A stretch of DNA of 60,000 bases from Polytrichum commune (GCA_950295325.1 OX485803.1:76773554-76833553), one strand, 5' to 3'; positions 33,556 through 46,310 are shown, counted from the stretch's first letter. Numbers and translations are program-made. Notes: generated from the letters alone by a model not told the origin.

Positions 33556-34250
33556 CTTGCTTTGCAAACTACACAACAAGCTGCTGTTGGAAGCAGTTCT
33601 AACAAGCTAGTCTTGGAAGCTGATTCTAGAAAGGATTGGATATCAGAAAACTAAGAACGCCTCACAAACATTCACTCTGAATTGAAGAAGCTTTCACAAA
33701 CATTCACTCAGAATTAAACAATCCCTCACAAACATTCACTCTGAATGTAACAAGTGTTTACAAACATGAACAAAGAAGCTATCTGAAGGCCACACATGCA
33801 CCCTGATTTTCGAACAATCATTCTAATTCTGAAATCACTCTACACTCACACATGAATGTTTCTAAGACCAGGAGGAACTGACACAACCACTTTGAAACAA
33901 CACTCACACTCCAAAACAACAAAGACGTTCTGAAATGGCTAAAATGTATAGATTTTAATACAAAAACAAACCCTAAAACTCATACTACACTCAGAACTCG
34001 CTCAATGCGCACTCAATGAACAACAAAATAGATCAAAAGAAGAGGAGGAGTGAAAGAGAGAATGAGATAATGATGAAGAGGGAAGGAGAGAGGGAATGCG
34101 AGTTCGACAAGGAGAGAGAGAATGCAAGGGAGGAGGCGGCGCCTCCAGAAAGTATGAGGAACGTACAAAGGAGGAGGAGCTTGGAGCGGAGGAGAGAGAA
34201 GGAGAAAGTGCGGAGGGGAGAGTGAAAGGGGGAAGGTCACTCAAGGGCGG
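33556..34250 (-). promoter_or_regulatory. Gene B 5' leader exon and promoter region
   Basis: On the minus strand a CT-rich stretch (34020-34240) precedes a region ending in the donor GCAAG|GTAATT at 33555. Direct repeats of cctcacaaacattcactctga (~35-bp unit, about four copies, 33660-33770) lie within. Upstream, at 34290-34380, are a G-box-like CCACGTGTC and GGGCC/GGCCCA elements typical of plant promoters. The transcription start is not defined. Confidence 0.45.
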
Positions 34251-34574
34251 GACCCATTCGGGCCGGCGCCTTTCGTGTCCGTTCGGCTCATGGCCGCCAC
34301 GTGTCACGGGGCGCTCCATGGCCCAAACGAATACACAATCTGGGCCATTGGAGAGCCCCAGGCCCATCGACGGTCGATAGGCCTCACAGGTGGGTATCCT
34401 TTAGCCACCTATCCCATACCATCCTTGAGGATACTAAAAAACCTTTATAGCCTAAGGTTTTTAATTTAATGGTCCCCCGATGGATTTGCTAATATCAAAT
34501 AATGAAATTGTATTGGTTTTGTAATTTTAGTAATCTACACATATGGATGAATCGAGAATGATAGATACTAGACT

Positions 34575-34579
34575 AAGAG
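34575..34579. repeat. Target-site duplication, outer LTR element
   Basis: AAGAG here is repeated at 48434-48438, directly flanking the outer LTR element on both sides. A 5-bp duplication is typical of LTR retrotransposon integration. Confidence 0.92.
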
Positions 34580-35551
34580 TGTTGCAACCCTTGCTAGTCC
34601 CCTTAAAAATCTTGCCAATTTTCCTTTCTAGCAAAGGTTACGAGCGCTAACCCTTCGCATACCGCCATGCTAATGGTTAGCTCCACTTACCCCGGACCAT
34701 ATAGTTCATAGGAGGGAACCAACCCTCCTACTTTGCTTTCGGGACTCACCCCTTAATCGGTAACCAATTCCCAAATGTGGACTTCCATCCATGGAAGTCC
34801 AATCCCATGTTGATCATCGCATTGCCGGAGCAACACTACAACAACCCGAACCATACTAGGCAACTATGGCCTCACAATAGGCCAATGCCCATGGAGGCCA
34901 TGCCGTTCGGCCTCGGGTGGGTGAGGCCACACCACCTCACCCATATAAGCCTCTAGGACTCTACGCGGGGCCCCTACCCCACCGTCAACCAACCTCTTGT
35001 CTCTCTACCAAGAGTTGGGGCCAAGTGGACACTTTCCCTTAGCCGCTGGGCCTAGAAGCCCCCAGCAACTTCAGACCATCATAACTTCCTTGTATGATGT
35101 TTGATGCCAACAACCAACCACTCCATCTTTATCTACGCTTCACGTAGATGCCGATGGACTCCTCACTTGCCCCATTCAGGCAAGTCTTGAGGAAGTTATG
35201 CCTGTTTGAACCTTGGCAGTCCCTGGAATCACTCCCAGGCACTGCTGTACCAGGGCGCTGTCCCGGGACAGCGCCCCACTCAAATGGCCATAACTCCTAG
35301 CTCACACCTCCGATTGAGGTGTTCTTGAGCATTCTAGAATCACCACGCCATGAGCTACGCATAGCTCATGGCCTTACCCTTGTGCCTCCTAGTCTCCGTG
35401 GGTGGGAGGCGTTCCCAACGCCCGGGGCCCTCGCCCACACTAGGATCACTTGGGCCCCCTCACCAACGGCGCCACAAGTCCCGGGTGTCACTCCGGGGTC
35501 CCCCTTGTGCCCATGGTGTTTCGGGCACTCCTCATGGAGAGGTGCGCGACA
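34580..35551 (-). repeat. 3' LTR of the outer element
   Basis: 972 bp, nearly identical to 47462-48433. It contains inverted repeats, such as one around gctgtcccgggacagc and one around ccatgagctacgcatagctcatgg, which may contribute to the LTR RNA fold. Confidence 0.93.
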
Positions 35552-36552
35552 CTCACCCCCACCAAACGGAGTCGATGCCCTCATCGACTATACTCGTAGT
35601 CGGCACACCAATTCTCAAGTTGCCATCCTCTATGGTGTGGCATTGTGTTTACCTTAGGGCATGACCCCCACAATGCATCTTCAAATTGGGCATAGTCCCA
35701 AAGGTGTCGTTCCTAGGTGGTCCGTTAGCGACCTTGGATCTCTCCTCCAAGGACCTAACCTACACTAGACCCACCTACTTTGGGACTCATTTGGGTTGCC
35801 CCTCCATTGGGGCCTCCCCCGTTAGGCTCCACTAGCCTAATATGACACATCTAGGCGAGACCTCAACGCTTCCACTAAGTTGTCTCGGTTGCAAATCCGA
35901 GATGGCTTTCCATTGTTAAGCCACGCCTCGATCGCACGGGGGTGATGCCAAGTCCCGCCCGACTCGGTTCCCACTTTGCTCTTTCGAGACATGGGTTCAT
36001 GACTCCCATGCGCCAACTCTCGTTAGCTCGCGGGTAGCACTTTTATGAGCACGCGCCATCACCTTGTCCCCGCCCGGACAAGCCCACAACTAAGAAGTTT
36101 CTTGGTTTTATCCAAGGCCCCTCCAAGCCATGGCCCCCAATTACTCGGCTTACCCAACCTAGTTTGGCATATCTATTCCCCCTCTTCCATTAACCAAGCA
36201 CAAGTACAAGACTAGGACCTCATCTCATACTTTTCTCTTTGCACCACTAAAGTTTGGACTTTATTCCCTCAAGCCAAAGAACAAGTTCATGTTGTGGAGT
36301 AATTAGCCTCGAAGCTAAGTGTGCTACTAGCGTCTCTCCCCCACTAAAGGAGATTGATGTCCTCATCAATGCCTACGCTTCATTTTTTTGGAATGTCTAG
36401 CCTTAGTTTCTTCAAAGTGCTTTACCAATTCCTTGGCGTTCATCATGTCTCTTGCCGCTACCCAAGCGGTTTCTTTCTACCATTTCACCAAGTATTTCTT
36501 TGTACATTTTCTTTCTTTTTCATTTGGGCTTCCTACACTTGAGGGTGCCCTC

Positions 36553-37780
36553 CTACCTCACGTTCCAAATGACGTCCACAAGGTCGGGAGGTGGCCTACT
36601 CACTTGCTTGTGATCGGGCCACAAGTTGTCATCCTTAAATGGCTTTAGGAATGAGACATAAAATGTCGGATGCACTTTGATCTCGGGCGGCAATTCCAAC
36701 TTATATATGTCCTTAAACACTTGTTCCACAATGGAAAATGAAGCTCCAATTTTGGACATGACCTTTGGAGTGAGGCCTTCCGGGTAGGTGAAGTTGTTCA
36801 CATTCAACAACACCTTTTTGGCCCACCTCATTCTCCACTTCGCGTCTTCCGGCATTGACTTGCACTTCATAGCACCTTCGGGCTTTCTCCACCAACAACT
36901 TGGTCATCTCCAAGACTTGTTTACCATCCTTGGCCAAGTCCTCACCATCTAGGTTGAACTCTAGTGTTAAATGTGCCCCCTCGAGAGCTAGGTTAATAGG
37001 TTGGAGCGCATCCACTCCATAAGCCACCACGAAAGACCACCCCTTGGTTGCCAAGTGTGTGGCTACATTACAACTAAACTCCGCTCGACCCACATAGTCC
37101 GCCCAATCTCCTTGGTTCGCCCCCACCAAGTTCCTCAAGTATTGCTTCAAGACTCCATTCACACGCTCCGCCTTCCCATCCATTTGGGAATGCAAGGTCG
37201 TGCTAAACCTTAGTTTCATTCCGACCTCCTTAGAGAAATGCATTGAAAATGCACTTGTGAACTTTGGATCTTGATCCCACACAATCACTCTTGGCAACCC
37301 GTGGTGCCTCAACCATCCTTTGAGAAAAGGCTATGCGGTCTCCAACGCGGTGGCGGTTCCCACAATCGGCACCATGTGTGCCAACTTGGCAAACCGCTCT
37401 ACCATCAACAAGATGGCATCACACCCATGTGACTCCGGCAAACTTGTGATCAAGTCCATGCACATACTATGTCATGGCCTTGGCGGGATAGGCAACGGTT
37501 GCAAGAAACCGCCTTGGTTTTGGTAAGAGGCTCGGTTCACTTGGCACTTTATTCACGCCTTCACAAAGTGGGTTATATCCTACTTTATGCACCACCAACG
37601 GTACCTCTTTGACACCATTCTATGGTGGTTTTCTTTTTCTCCTCTATGGCCGGCAATAGGACTATCATATTCTTCCTTCCAAACCGATAGCCTCAACTTG
37701 CCTTGTGGCACATACACCCAACTTTGCTTGCACTTGAACAATCCGTCCACCAACTTAACCTCTTTGAGCACCTTGCTCTT
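36553..37780 (-). pseudogene. Integrase remnant of the outer element
   Basis: Minus-strand frames show the zinc-binding region (YDSPIAGHRGEKENHHRMVS), the core with VIVWDQDPKFTSAFS (second catalytic Asp) and AERVNGVLKQYLRN (third acid), and a C-terminal segment ending ELPPEIKVHPTFYVSFLKP. Several stops and shifts split it into pieces, so no intact integrase is made. It is about 90% similar by eye to the plus-strand copy at 44080-45300. Confidence 0.85.
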
Positions 37781-38124
37781 GCGAAGCTCACCTAAAAGCT
37801 TTTGTGCTTTGGGGTAGTTAATTTACCCCTCCCGTATCTTGCATCACAAGTTTCCTTCGCCGGCACACATTAGCCACAAGGTTTGGATGGTTCTCATTGC
37901 TTGGAACTCTTCCGGTCTACTTCGCGCATCCAGCACCACATTTCCAAGGTCCGGTTTGTGGATCAAATCCACCTTCATAAGCGCCAAACTATCATGCCAC
38001 CGCAATGCCTTGGCGCTCACTTGCGCTTGAATGTCAAAATTCTTTTAGGACACATTGTCCATGTAGACCTTTGCTTTGTGCGACCCCAAATAGTGTCGCC
38101 ACATCTTCAAGCAATGCACTACGA

Positions 38125-38810
38125 CAAAGAAGTTTTTTGTCATGAGTTGGTTGTCTTCTTTGACAACCATCGAGCTTCATGCTCCCATATGCAATGGCCA
38201 TCCAATTACACATAATCCACCATTGGCAAAGTCATTCACCCCCGTATGCACCTCAAAAGGTTTGTCAAGCTCCGCGAACTTGAGCACGGGCGTCTAAGAA
38301 CACTTGCTCTTAAGCTCCCCAAAGACTTGGTGGCAAGGCTCATCCCACTCTTGGGATAGCCATTTCTTCCACAAGTCGGATAAGGTCGCATAACCATCAA
38401 GCTTAACGCTCTCATATGCAATGGCCATCCATCTTACATTAACCATCCGCCAATGACAAAGTCACTTGCCTTCATGTGCACCTCACCATGCTCATGAAAA
38501 CCCGGAAACTTAACCACATCTTGTGAAGAGAACTTACTATTGAGCTCCCCAAAGGCTTGGTGACAAGGCTCATCCCACTCTTGGGATAGCCATTTTTTCC
38601 AACATGTTGACTAAGGTTCTAGCAACCTTAGAAAAACCATGAATGAAGTGGTGGTAGTAGTTGGCTAGGCCAACAAATGACCTAAGCCCTTTTCTTGAGT
38701 CAAGGGCCAATTCTCTTTTTGGATTGCCTTGACATTCTTCATGTTCGTCCACCAACTTCCTTTGTCACCACATACCTCAAGAACTCAATCTCTCGTTGAG
38801 CAAAGTTATT
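38125..38810 (-). pseudogene. RT-thumb/RNase H remnant with 230-bp tandem duplication (outer)
   Basis: On the minus strand, KGLRSFVGLANYYHHFIHGFS marks the connection just after the RT palm in Ty3/gypsy polyproteins. About two copies of a 230-bp unit (landmark ttgggatagcca at 38351 and 38581) duplicate the RT/RNase H junction. Upstream, the protease-side motif KYKDVF-like (RYKDVFTNVL...LPPISEK) is followed within about 15 codons by EIEFLRYVVTKE. The fingers and palm with [YF]xDD are therefore absent. Confidence 0.75.
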
Positions 38811-38849
38811 TTTCACTTATTGGCGGTAACTTTTTGAGCAACACATTGG

Positions 38850-39270
38850 TGAATACATCCTTGTATCTCACCAACATCCCACCAATGTGGTTTGGAGGAG
38901 GCCCATCTTTCCTAGCCTCCCCATACATTCCTTGGAGTTGCTCCAATTGAACCACGACCATTATGTTTTCTATTTTCATTTGGTCCATTAAGACCAAATT
39001 CAACTTGGGTCCTCCTACCATAGGAGTCCTTGTCAATTTGAACTTCAATTCTTTCCCATTATGACACATCATAATGCACCGCAAGCTCACCGGCTTGCAC
39101 CTCACATCTATCATGTGAGTTTCAAAGTAGGCGGCCTTCACAATGACATGCATTTCATCTATTTCACATGGTGTGAAATTTTGAAAAAAAATCCAATGTC
39201 CCACATTGAAAGGTTACATGCATCGCGGCCTCCTTTGTCTCATGCGGTTCGCCCTTTCCAAACCGCACCT
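38850..39270 (-). pseudogene. Protease-like region of the outer element
   Basis: The minus-strand frame reads CEIDEMHVIVKAAYFETHMI, CKPVSLRCIMMCHNGKELKF and TPMVGGPKLNLVLMDQM, the retropepsin-like segment between gag and RT in plant Ty3/gypsy elements. No DSG/DTG active site is visible, so the piece is incomplete. Confidence 0.6.
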
Positions 39271-39439
39271 TGGTGGGCTTGCTTTCTCTATCAATCGGCA
39301 AGCCCCAACTCCCTTGTGAGTTTTGGGCTCAAGAAGGAATGGCTTGCCTCTTTGTCAACACATGAGACTTGGCCTCGGCTTAAGGCTACTAGCCTTGGCC
39401 ACAAAGCCATCGTCCAACATTCCGTCCTCGGCAACTTGG

Positions 39440-39660
39440 CTTGGCTTGGTCCGCAAACCCAACTTTAAACATTCCGTCCGCGGGACAAATTGGTTTGGTG
39501 CCACAAAATCAATTTCTAATAGTTTGTCCGCGGAACAAACATGATTTGCCTTGGTAGCACAAAGCCACCTTTCACACTTTGTCCGCGGCACGAACATGAA
39601 TTGCCTTGGTAGGATCAACCCACCTCCCAACATTCCGTCCGCGGCACGACTATGTTTTGC
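39440..39660. repeat. gtccgcgg-type short tandem repeats in the gag/pol spacer
   Basis: Four or five units of about 55 bp, each with gtccgcggnac and a tggt(a/g)ccacaaa-like segment. The inner element has a related stretch at 41805-41940. They may descend from repeated zinc-knuckle coding sequence, but no CCHC knuckle can be read now. Confidence 0.5.
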
Positions 39661-40148
39661 CTTGGTATAATGGGCCAAACTACTTTCGCCCATTTCTTTG
39701 GGACCAATATCGGCTAAAACCCACTTTGTGGTGATGCGCCGCCCAACTTCTTTTCGGGACCATCGGCTTCAATGTTCTTCAAATCTTAAAGTTTCCCGAT
39801 ACGTCCTCAAAAAGCTTTGGGGAGTTGAACATGGTATTCACCACCCGCTTTTGAAACCCCATCTAAAACGATGTGTTTCTTAGCCAACTAGTCAATCTTA
39901 GTTGTGCCATTCATTATGGTGGTTAAATCGCACACATAGGCCTAAAAGCCTTGAGTGCCGCATTTGCACCCATTCCAACTTCACCACATTCCTAGCAATT
40001 TGGATTGGAATTTCAACCCAATATTACCACCGTCCAAGCTTTCGGATGCATTCGGTATTCTAGCCCCCGAATACTTTTCGAGGTTTGCGGGAGCCCTTTC
40101 AAAGCACTCCTCCATTGTCCTCACCGAATCCACCCTCATGCCCACCAT

Positions 40149-41122
40149 TGTCGCGCACCTCTCCATGAGGAGTGCCCGAAACACCATGGGCACAAGGGGG
40201 ACCCCGGAGTGACACCCGGGACTTGTGGCGCCGTTGGTGAGAGGGCCCAAGTGATCCTAGTGTGGGTGAGGGCCCCGGGCGTTGGGAACGCCTCCCACCC
40301 ACAAAGACTAGGAGGCATGAGGGTGAGGCCATGAGCTATGCGTAGCTCATGGCGTGGTGATTCTAGAATGCTCAAGATCACCTCAATCGGAGGTGTGAGC
40401 TAGGAGTTATGGCCATTTGAGTGGGGTGCTGTCCCGGGACAGCGCCCTGGTACAGCAGTGCCTGGGAGTGATTCCCGGGACTGCCAAGGTTCAAACAGGC
40501 ATAACTTCCTCAAGCCTTGCCCGAATGGGGCAAGCAAGGAGTCCATCGGCATCTACGTGAAGCGTAGATGAGGATGGAGTGGTTGGTTGTTATGATCAGA
40601 CATCATACAAGGAAGTTATGATGGTCTGAAGCTGCTGGGGGGGTTCTAGGCCCAGCAGCTAAGGGAAAATGTCCACTTGGCCCCAACTCTTGGTAGAGAG
40701 ACAAGAGGTTGGTTGGCGGTGGGGTAGGGGCTCCGTGTAGAGTCCTAGAGGCTTATATGGGTGAGGTGGTGTGGCCTCACCCACCCGAGGCCGAACGGCA
40801 CGGCCTCCATGGGCATTGGCCCATTGTGAGGACATAGTTGCCTAGTATGGTTCGGGTTGTTGTAGTGTTGCTCCGGCAACGCGATGATCAACATAGGATT
40901 GGACTTCCATGGATGGAAGTCCACATTGGGGAAATGGGTTACCGATTAAGGGGTGAGTCCCGAAAGCAAAGTAGGAGGGTTGGTTCCCTCCTATGAACTA
41001 TTGGTCCGGGGTAAGAGGAGCTATCCATTAGCATGGCGGAATGCGAAGGGTTAGCAACTCGTAACCTTTGCTAGAATTGAAAATTGGCAAGATTATTAAG
41101 GGACCTAGCAAGGGTTGCGACA
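40149..41122 (+). repeat. 5' LTR of the inner element
   Basis: 974 bp, starting TGTCGCGCAC and ending GTTGCGACA. It appears identical to 46311-47284 in every stretch compared. It differs from the outer-element LTRs at many scattered sites, so the two elements belong to different sublineages. Confidence 0.95.
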
Positions 41123-41124
41123 CT

Positions 41125-41136
41125 TGGTATCAGAGC
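41125..41136 (+). other. Primer-binding site (initiator tRNA-Met)
   Basis: TGGTATCAGAGC lies two bases after the 5' LTR of the inner element and is complementary to the 3' end of plant initiator tRNA-Met. The outer element has the same site on the minus strand at 47448-47459. Confidence 0.92.
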
Positions 41137-41173
41137 AGGGTTCCAATATTTGAGCTAGCACTTTGAGGGAGAC

Positions 41174-41670
41174 ATGGCTATCAAACCTGAGGGTTATTAT
41201 GGTGAGCCGGGGTTTCCAAAAGGTTGTGAGGTTCAAATTGGAACAAAGATCATGTGTAAATGGAATTTGACCATACCATTAGTTCTCATGACAATGGTGG
41301 GCATGATGGTGGATTCAGTAAGGAAAATGGTGGAGTCCTTTGAAAGGGCTCCCGCACACCTCAAAAAAACATTTGGGGCCTAGAATACCGAATGCACCCA
41401 AAACCTTGGAGGGCATTAATGTTGGATTGAAATTCCAATTCGAAATGCTTAGAAGGTGGTGATGTTGAAATGAACTTGGGGCACATGAGGCATGCGGGGT
41501 CTCTTAAGGTGTATATGTGCGAATTTCACACCCAAATGAATGGTACATCTAGGATGGACGAGCTTTCTAAAAAATGCATCGTTTTAGGTGGGTTTCAAAA
41601 GCGGGTAGTGAAAACCATGTTCAGGACCCCAAAGCTTCTTGAGGACGTAGTGCGAATCATAAAGATTTGA
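41174..41670 (+). pseudogene. Gag remnant of the inner element
   Basis: Two short frames (41174-41383 and 41470-41670) share pieces with the outer copy near 40000-40140 (SFERAPAHLKK-like). The second, with KVYMCEFHTQMNGTSRMDELSKKC, resembles the gag capsid region of plant Ty3/gypsy elements. Stops and shifts separate them, so no full gag is encoded. Confidence 0.5.
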
Positions 41671-42087
41671 AGAGCATTGAAGCCGATGGTCCTAAGAAGA
41701 AGTTGGGCGGCACATCACCACAAAGTGGGTTTAGCCGAAAGAGGTCCCAAGGAAATGAGTGCAAGTAGTTTGGCCCATTATACCAAGGCAAATCATGCTA
41801 GCTCGTGCCGCGGACGGAATGTGAGAAGGTGGCTTGGTGGTACCAAGCTAGATCATATTTGTGCCACGGACGGAGTGTTAAAAGTTGGCCTTGCGGACCA
41901 AGCCAAACTCATGGTGTTGCCGAGGACCGAATGTAAGACGATGGCATTGTGGCCAAGGCTAGTAGCCTTTAGCCAAGGCCAAGTCTTTTGTACCTTGAGG
42001 CTCAAATGAATGGGAGAAATGTCTCATGGGTTGACAAAGAGGCAAGCCATTTCTTCTTGAGCCCAAAACTCACAAGGGAGTTGGGGC

Positions 42088-42432
42088 TTGCCGATTGATA
42101 GAGCGGGCAAGTCCACCAAGGTGCGGTTTGGAAAGGGCGAATCGCATGAGACAAAGGAGGCCGCGATGCATGTAACCTTTCAATGTGGGACATTGGATTT
42201 TTGTCAAAATTTCTCATCATGTGAAATAGATGAAATGCATGTCATTGTGAAGGCCGCCTTCTTTGAAACTCACATGATAGATGTGAGGTGCAAGCCGGTG
42301 TGCTTGCGGTGCATTATGATGTGTCATAATGGCAAAGAATTGAAGTTCAAATTAACAATGACTCCTATGGTAGGAGGACCTAAGTTGAATTTGGTCTTAA
42401 TGGACCGAATAAAAAAAAAAAAAAAAACATAA
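42088..42432 (+). pseudogene. Protease-like region of the inner element
   Basis: A 114-codon frame with CEIDEMHVIVKAAFFETHMI and TPMVGGPKLNLVLMD, the counterpart of 38850-39270. A run of 18 A at 42411-42428 interrupts it at the end. No DSG/DTG active site is seen. Confidence 0.6.
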
Positions 42433-42554
42433 TAGTCGTGGTTCAATTGGAGCAACTCCAAGGAACGTATGGGGAGGCTAGGAAAGATGGGCCTCCCCCA
42501 AACAACATTGGTGTGATGTTGGTGAAATACAAGGATGTATTCACCAATGTGTTG

Positions 42555-44040
42555 CCCAAAAAAAAATTACCGCCAAGAAGTGAAAAATCACTTTGCTCAA
42601 CGAGAGATTGAGCTCTTGAGGTATGTGGTGATAAATGAAGTTGGTGGACGAACATGAAGAATGTCAAGGTAATCCAAAAGGACAATTGGCCCTTGATTCA
42701 AAAGGGCTTAGGTCATTTGTTGGCCTAGCCAATTAGTACCACAACTTCATTCGAGAGTTTTCTAAGGTTGCTAGGACCTTATTCAACTTATTGAGGAAAA
42801 TGGCTATCCCAAGAGTGGGATGAGCCTTGTCACCAAGCCTTTGGGGGGCTCAAAAACAAGTTCTCTTCGCCGCCCGTGCTTAAGTTCGCGGACTTTGACA
42901 AACCTTTTGAGGTGCATACGGGGGCGAGTGACTTTAGCATTGGCGGATGTTGAGGCAAAATGGATGGCCATTGCATATAAGAGCATGAATCTCGATGGTT
43001 GTCCGACCTTGTCCAACTTATGCAAGAAATGGCTATCCCAAAAGTGGGACGAGCTTTGCCACCAAGTCTTTAAGGAGCTTAAGACCAAGTTTTCTTCGCC
43101 GCCCGTGCTCAAGTTTGCGAAATTTGACAAACCTTTTGAGGTGCATACGGGGGCGAGTAACTTTACCATTGGCGGATGTTGATCCAAGATGGATGCCCAT
43201 TGCATATGGGAGCATTAAGCTTAAAGGTTGTCAAACCTTGTGCGACTTGTGAAAGAAATGGCTATCCCAAGAGTGGGATGAGCCTTGCCACCAAGTCTTT
43301 GAGAAGCTTAAGAGCAAGTTCTCTTCGCCGCCTGTGCTCAAGTTCGCGGAGTTTGACAAACCTTTTGAGGTGCATACGGGGGCGAGTGACTTTACCATTG
43401 GCGGATGTTGAGGCAAGATGGATGGCCATGGCATATGAGAGCATGAAGCTCGATGGTTGTCCCACCTTGTGCGACTTGTGGAAGAAATGGCTATCCCAAG
43501 AGTGAGATGATGTTTGTCACGAGTCTTTGGGGAGCTTAACACCAAGTTCTCTTCGCCGCCCGTGCTCAAGTTCGCGGAGCTTGACAAACCTTTCGAGGTG
43601 CATACCGGGGTGAGTGCCTTTGCCAATGGTGGATTATGTGTAAGATGGATGGCCATTGCATATGGGAGCATAAAGCTCGATGGTTGTCAAAGAAGACAAC
43701 CAACTCATGACAAAGAACTTCTTTGCCGTAGTGCATTGCTTGAAGATGTGGCGACATTATATGGGGTCGCACAAAGCAAAGGTCTACATGGACAATGTGT
43801 CCTAAAAGTATTTTGACATACAAGCGTAAGTGAACGCCAAGTCATTGCGGTGGCATGATAGTTTGGCGCTTATGAAGGTGGATTTGATCCACAAACCGGA
43901 CCGTGGAAATGTGGTGCCGGATGCGCGAAGTAGACCGGAAGAGTTCCAAGCAATGAGAACCATCCAAACCTTGTGGCTAATGTGTGCCGGCAAAGGAAAC
44001 TTGTGATGCAAGATACGGGAGGGGTAAATTAACTACCCCA
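42555..44040 (+). pseudogene. RT-thumb/RNase H remnant with four ~230-bp tandem units (inner)
   Basis: The landmark tggctatccc occurs at 42801, 43030, 43259 and 43489, giving periods of 229, 229 and 230 bp. Each unit repeats the RT/RNase H junction (FSSPPVLKFA..DKPFEVHTG). The outer copy has about two units. The first unit follows the RT-connection segment almost directly after the KYKDVFTNVL segment, with no YxDD palm between. Stops and shifts are frequent. Confidence 0.8.
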
Positions 44041-44059
44041 AAGCACAAAAGCTTTTAGG

Positions 44060-45300
44060 TGAGCTTCGCAAGAGCAAGGTGCTCAAAGAGGTTAAGTTGG
44101 TGGACGGATTGTTCAAGTGCAAACAAAGTCGGGTATATGTGCCACAAGGCAAGTTGAGGCTATCGGTTTTGAAGGAGGAATATGATAGTCCTATTGCCGG
44201 CCATAGAGGAGAAAGAAAAAACCGCCATAGAATGGTGTCAAAGAGGTACCATTGGCGGTGCATAAAGGAAGATATAGCCCACTTTGTGAAGGCTTGAATC
44301 AAAGTGCCAAGTGAACCGAGCCTCTTACCAAAAGCAAGGCGGCTTCTTGCAACCGTTGCCTATCCCGTTGGCGCCATGGCATGGTATGTGCATGGACTTG
44401 ATCACAAGTTTGCCGGAGTCACATGGGTATGATGCCATCTTGTTGATGGTAGAGCGGTTTGCCAAGTGGGCACACATGGTGCCGATTGTGGGAACCGCCA
44501 CCGCGTTGGAGACCGCATAGCCTTTTCTCAAAGGATGGTTGAGGCACCACGGGTTGCCAAAAGTGATTGTGTGGGATCAAGATCCAAAGTTCACAAGTGC
44601 ATTTTCAATGCATTTCTCTAAGGAGGTCGGAATGAAACTAAGGTTTAGCACGACCTTGCATTCCCAAATGAATGGGAAATCGGAGCATGTGAATGGAATC
44701 TTGAAGCAATACTTGAGGAACTGGGTGGGGGCGGACCAAGGAGATTGGGCGGACTATGTGGGTCGAGCGGAGTGTAATTGCAATGTAGCCACGCACTTGG
44801 CAACCAAGGGGTGGTCTTTGGTGGTGGCTTATGGAGTGGATGCGCTCCAACCTATTAACCTAGCTCTCGAGGGGGCACATTCAACACTAGAGTTCAACCA
44901 AGATGGTGAGGACTTGGCCAAGAAGCGTGAACAAGTCTTGGAGATGACCAAGTTGTTGGTGGAGAAAGCCCGAAGGTGCTACGGAGTGCAAGTCAATGCC
45001 GGAAGACGCGAAGTGGAGAATGAGGTGGGCCAAAAGGCGTTGTTGAATGTGAACAACTTCACTTAGCCGGAAGGCCTCACTCCAAAGTTCATGTCCAAAA
45101 TTGGAGCTTCGTTTCCCATTGTGGAACAAGTGGTCAAGGACATATATAAGTTGGAATTACCGCCGGAGATCAAAGTGCATCCGACATTTCATGTCTGATT
45201 ACGAAAGTCATTTTAGGACGACACCTTGTGGCCCGATCACAAGCAAGTGATTAGGCCACCTCCCGACCTTGTGGACATCATTTGGAACATGAGGTAAGAG
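44060..45300 (+). pseudogene. Integrase remnant of the inner element
   Basis: Frames at 44079-44297, 44311-44520 and 44539-45066 cover the zinc-binding region, the first catalytic segment (DLITSLPESHGYDAILLMVE), VIVWDQDPKFTSAFS, and SEHVNGILKQYLRN with the final Glu, then GVDALQPINLALEGAH. Stop codons (for example at 44518-44520 and 45064-45066) separate them. The C-terminal LPPEIKVHPTFHV piece follows near 45155-45195. Confidence 0.85.
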
Positions 45301-46296
45301 GGCATCCTCAAGTGTAGGAAGCCCAAGTGAAAAGGAAAGAAAAAGTACAAAGGAATACTTGGTGAAATGGTGAGGATATCATGAGAAAGAAACCGCTTGG
45401 GTGGCGGCAAGAGACATGGTCAACACCAATGAATTGGTGAAGCACTTTGAAGAAACTAAGGCTAGACATTCCAATAAAATGAAGCGTAGGCATTGATGAG
45501 GACATCAATCTCCTTTAGTGGGGGAGAGACGCTACTAGCACACTTAGCTTCGAGGTTAATTGCTCCACAACATGAACTTGTTCTTTGGCTTGAGGGAATA
45601 AAGTCCAAACTTTAGTGGTGCAAAGAGAAAAGTATGAGATGAGGTCCTAGTCTTGTACTTGTGTTTGGTTAATGGAAGAGGGGGAATAGACATGCCAAAC
45701 TAGGTTGGGTAAGCCGAGTAATTGGGGGCCATGGCTTGGAGGGGCCTTGGATAAAACCAAGAAACTTCTTAGTTGTGGGCTTGTCCGGGCGGGGACAAGG
45801 TGATGGCGCGTGCTCATAAAAGTGCTACCCGCGAGCTAACGAGAGTTGGCGCATGGGAGTCATGAACCCATGTCTCGAAAGAGCAAAGTGGGAACCGAGT
45901 CGGGCGGGACTTGGCATCACCCCCGTGCGATCGAGGCGTGGCTTAACAATGGAAAGCCATCTCGGAGTTGCAACCGAGACAACTTAGTGGAAGCGTTGAG
46001 GTCTCGCCTAGATGTGTCACGTTAGGCTAGTGGAGCCTAACGGGGGAGGCCCCAAAGGAGGGGCAACCCAAGTGAGTCCCAAAGTAGGTGGGTCTAGTAT
46101 AGGTTAGGTCCTTGGATGAGAGATCCAAGGTCGCTAACGGACCACCTAGGAACGACACCTTTGGGACCATGCCAAATTTGAAGATGCATTGTGGGGGTCG
46201 CGCCCTAAGGTAAACACAATGCCGCACCATAGAGGATGGCAACTTGAGAATTGGTGTGCCGACTACGAGTATAGTCGATGAGGGCATCGACTCCGT

Positions 46297-46310
46297 TTGG
46301 TGGGGGTGAG
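46297..46310 (+). other. Polypurine tract of the inner element
   Basis: The sequence ttggtgggggtgag lies immediately before the 3' LTR. The same tract, on the minus strand, borders the outer element's 3' LTR at 35552-35565. Confidence 0.85.

Noticed and set aside
35319-35657. Protein-coding gene in the LTR (also at 40136, 46205 and 48201)
   Set aside because: The frame occurs only because GC-rich LTR sequence lacks stops. It appears in all four LTR copies and crosses the LTR end.
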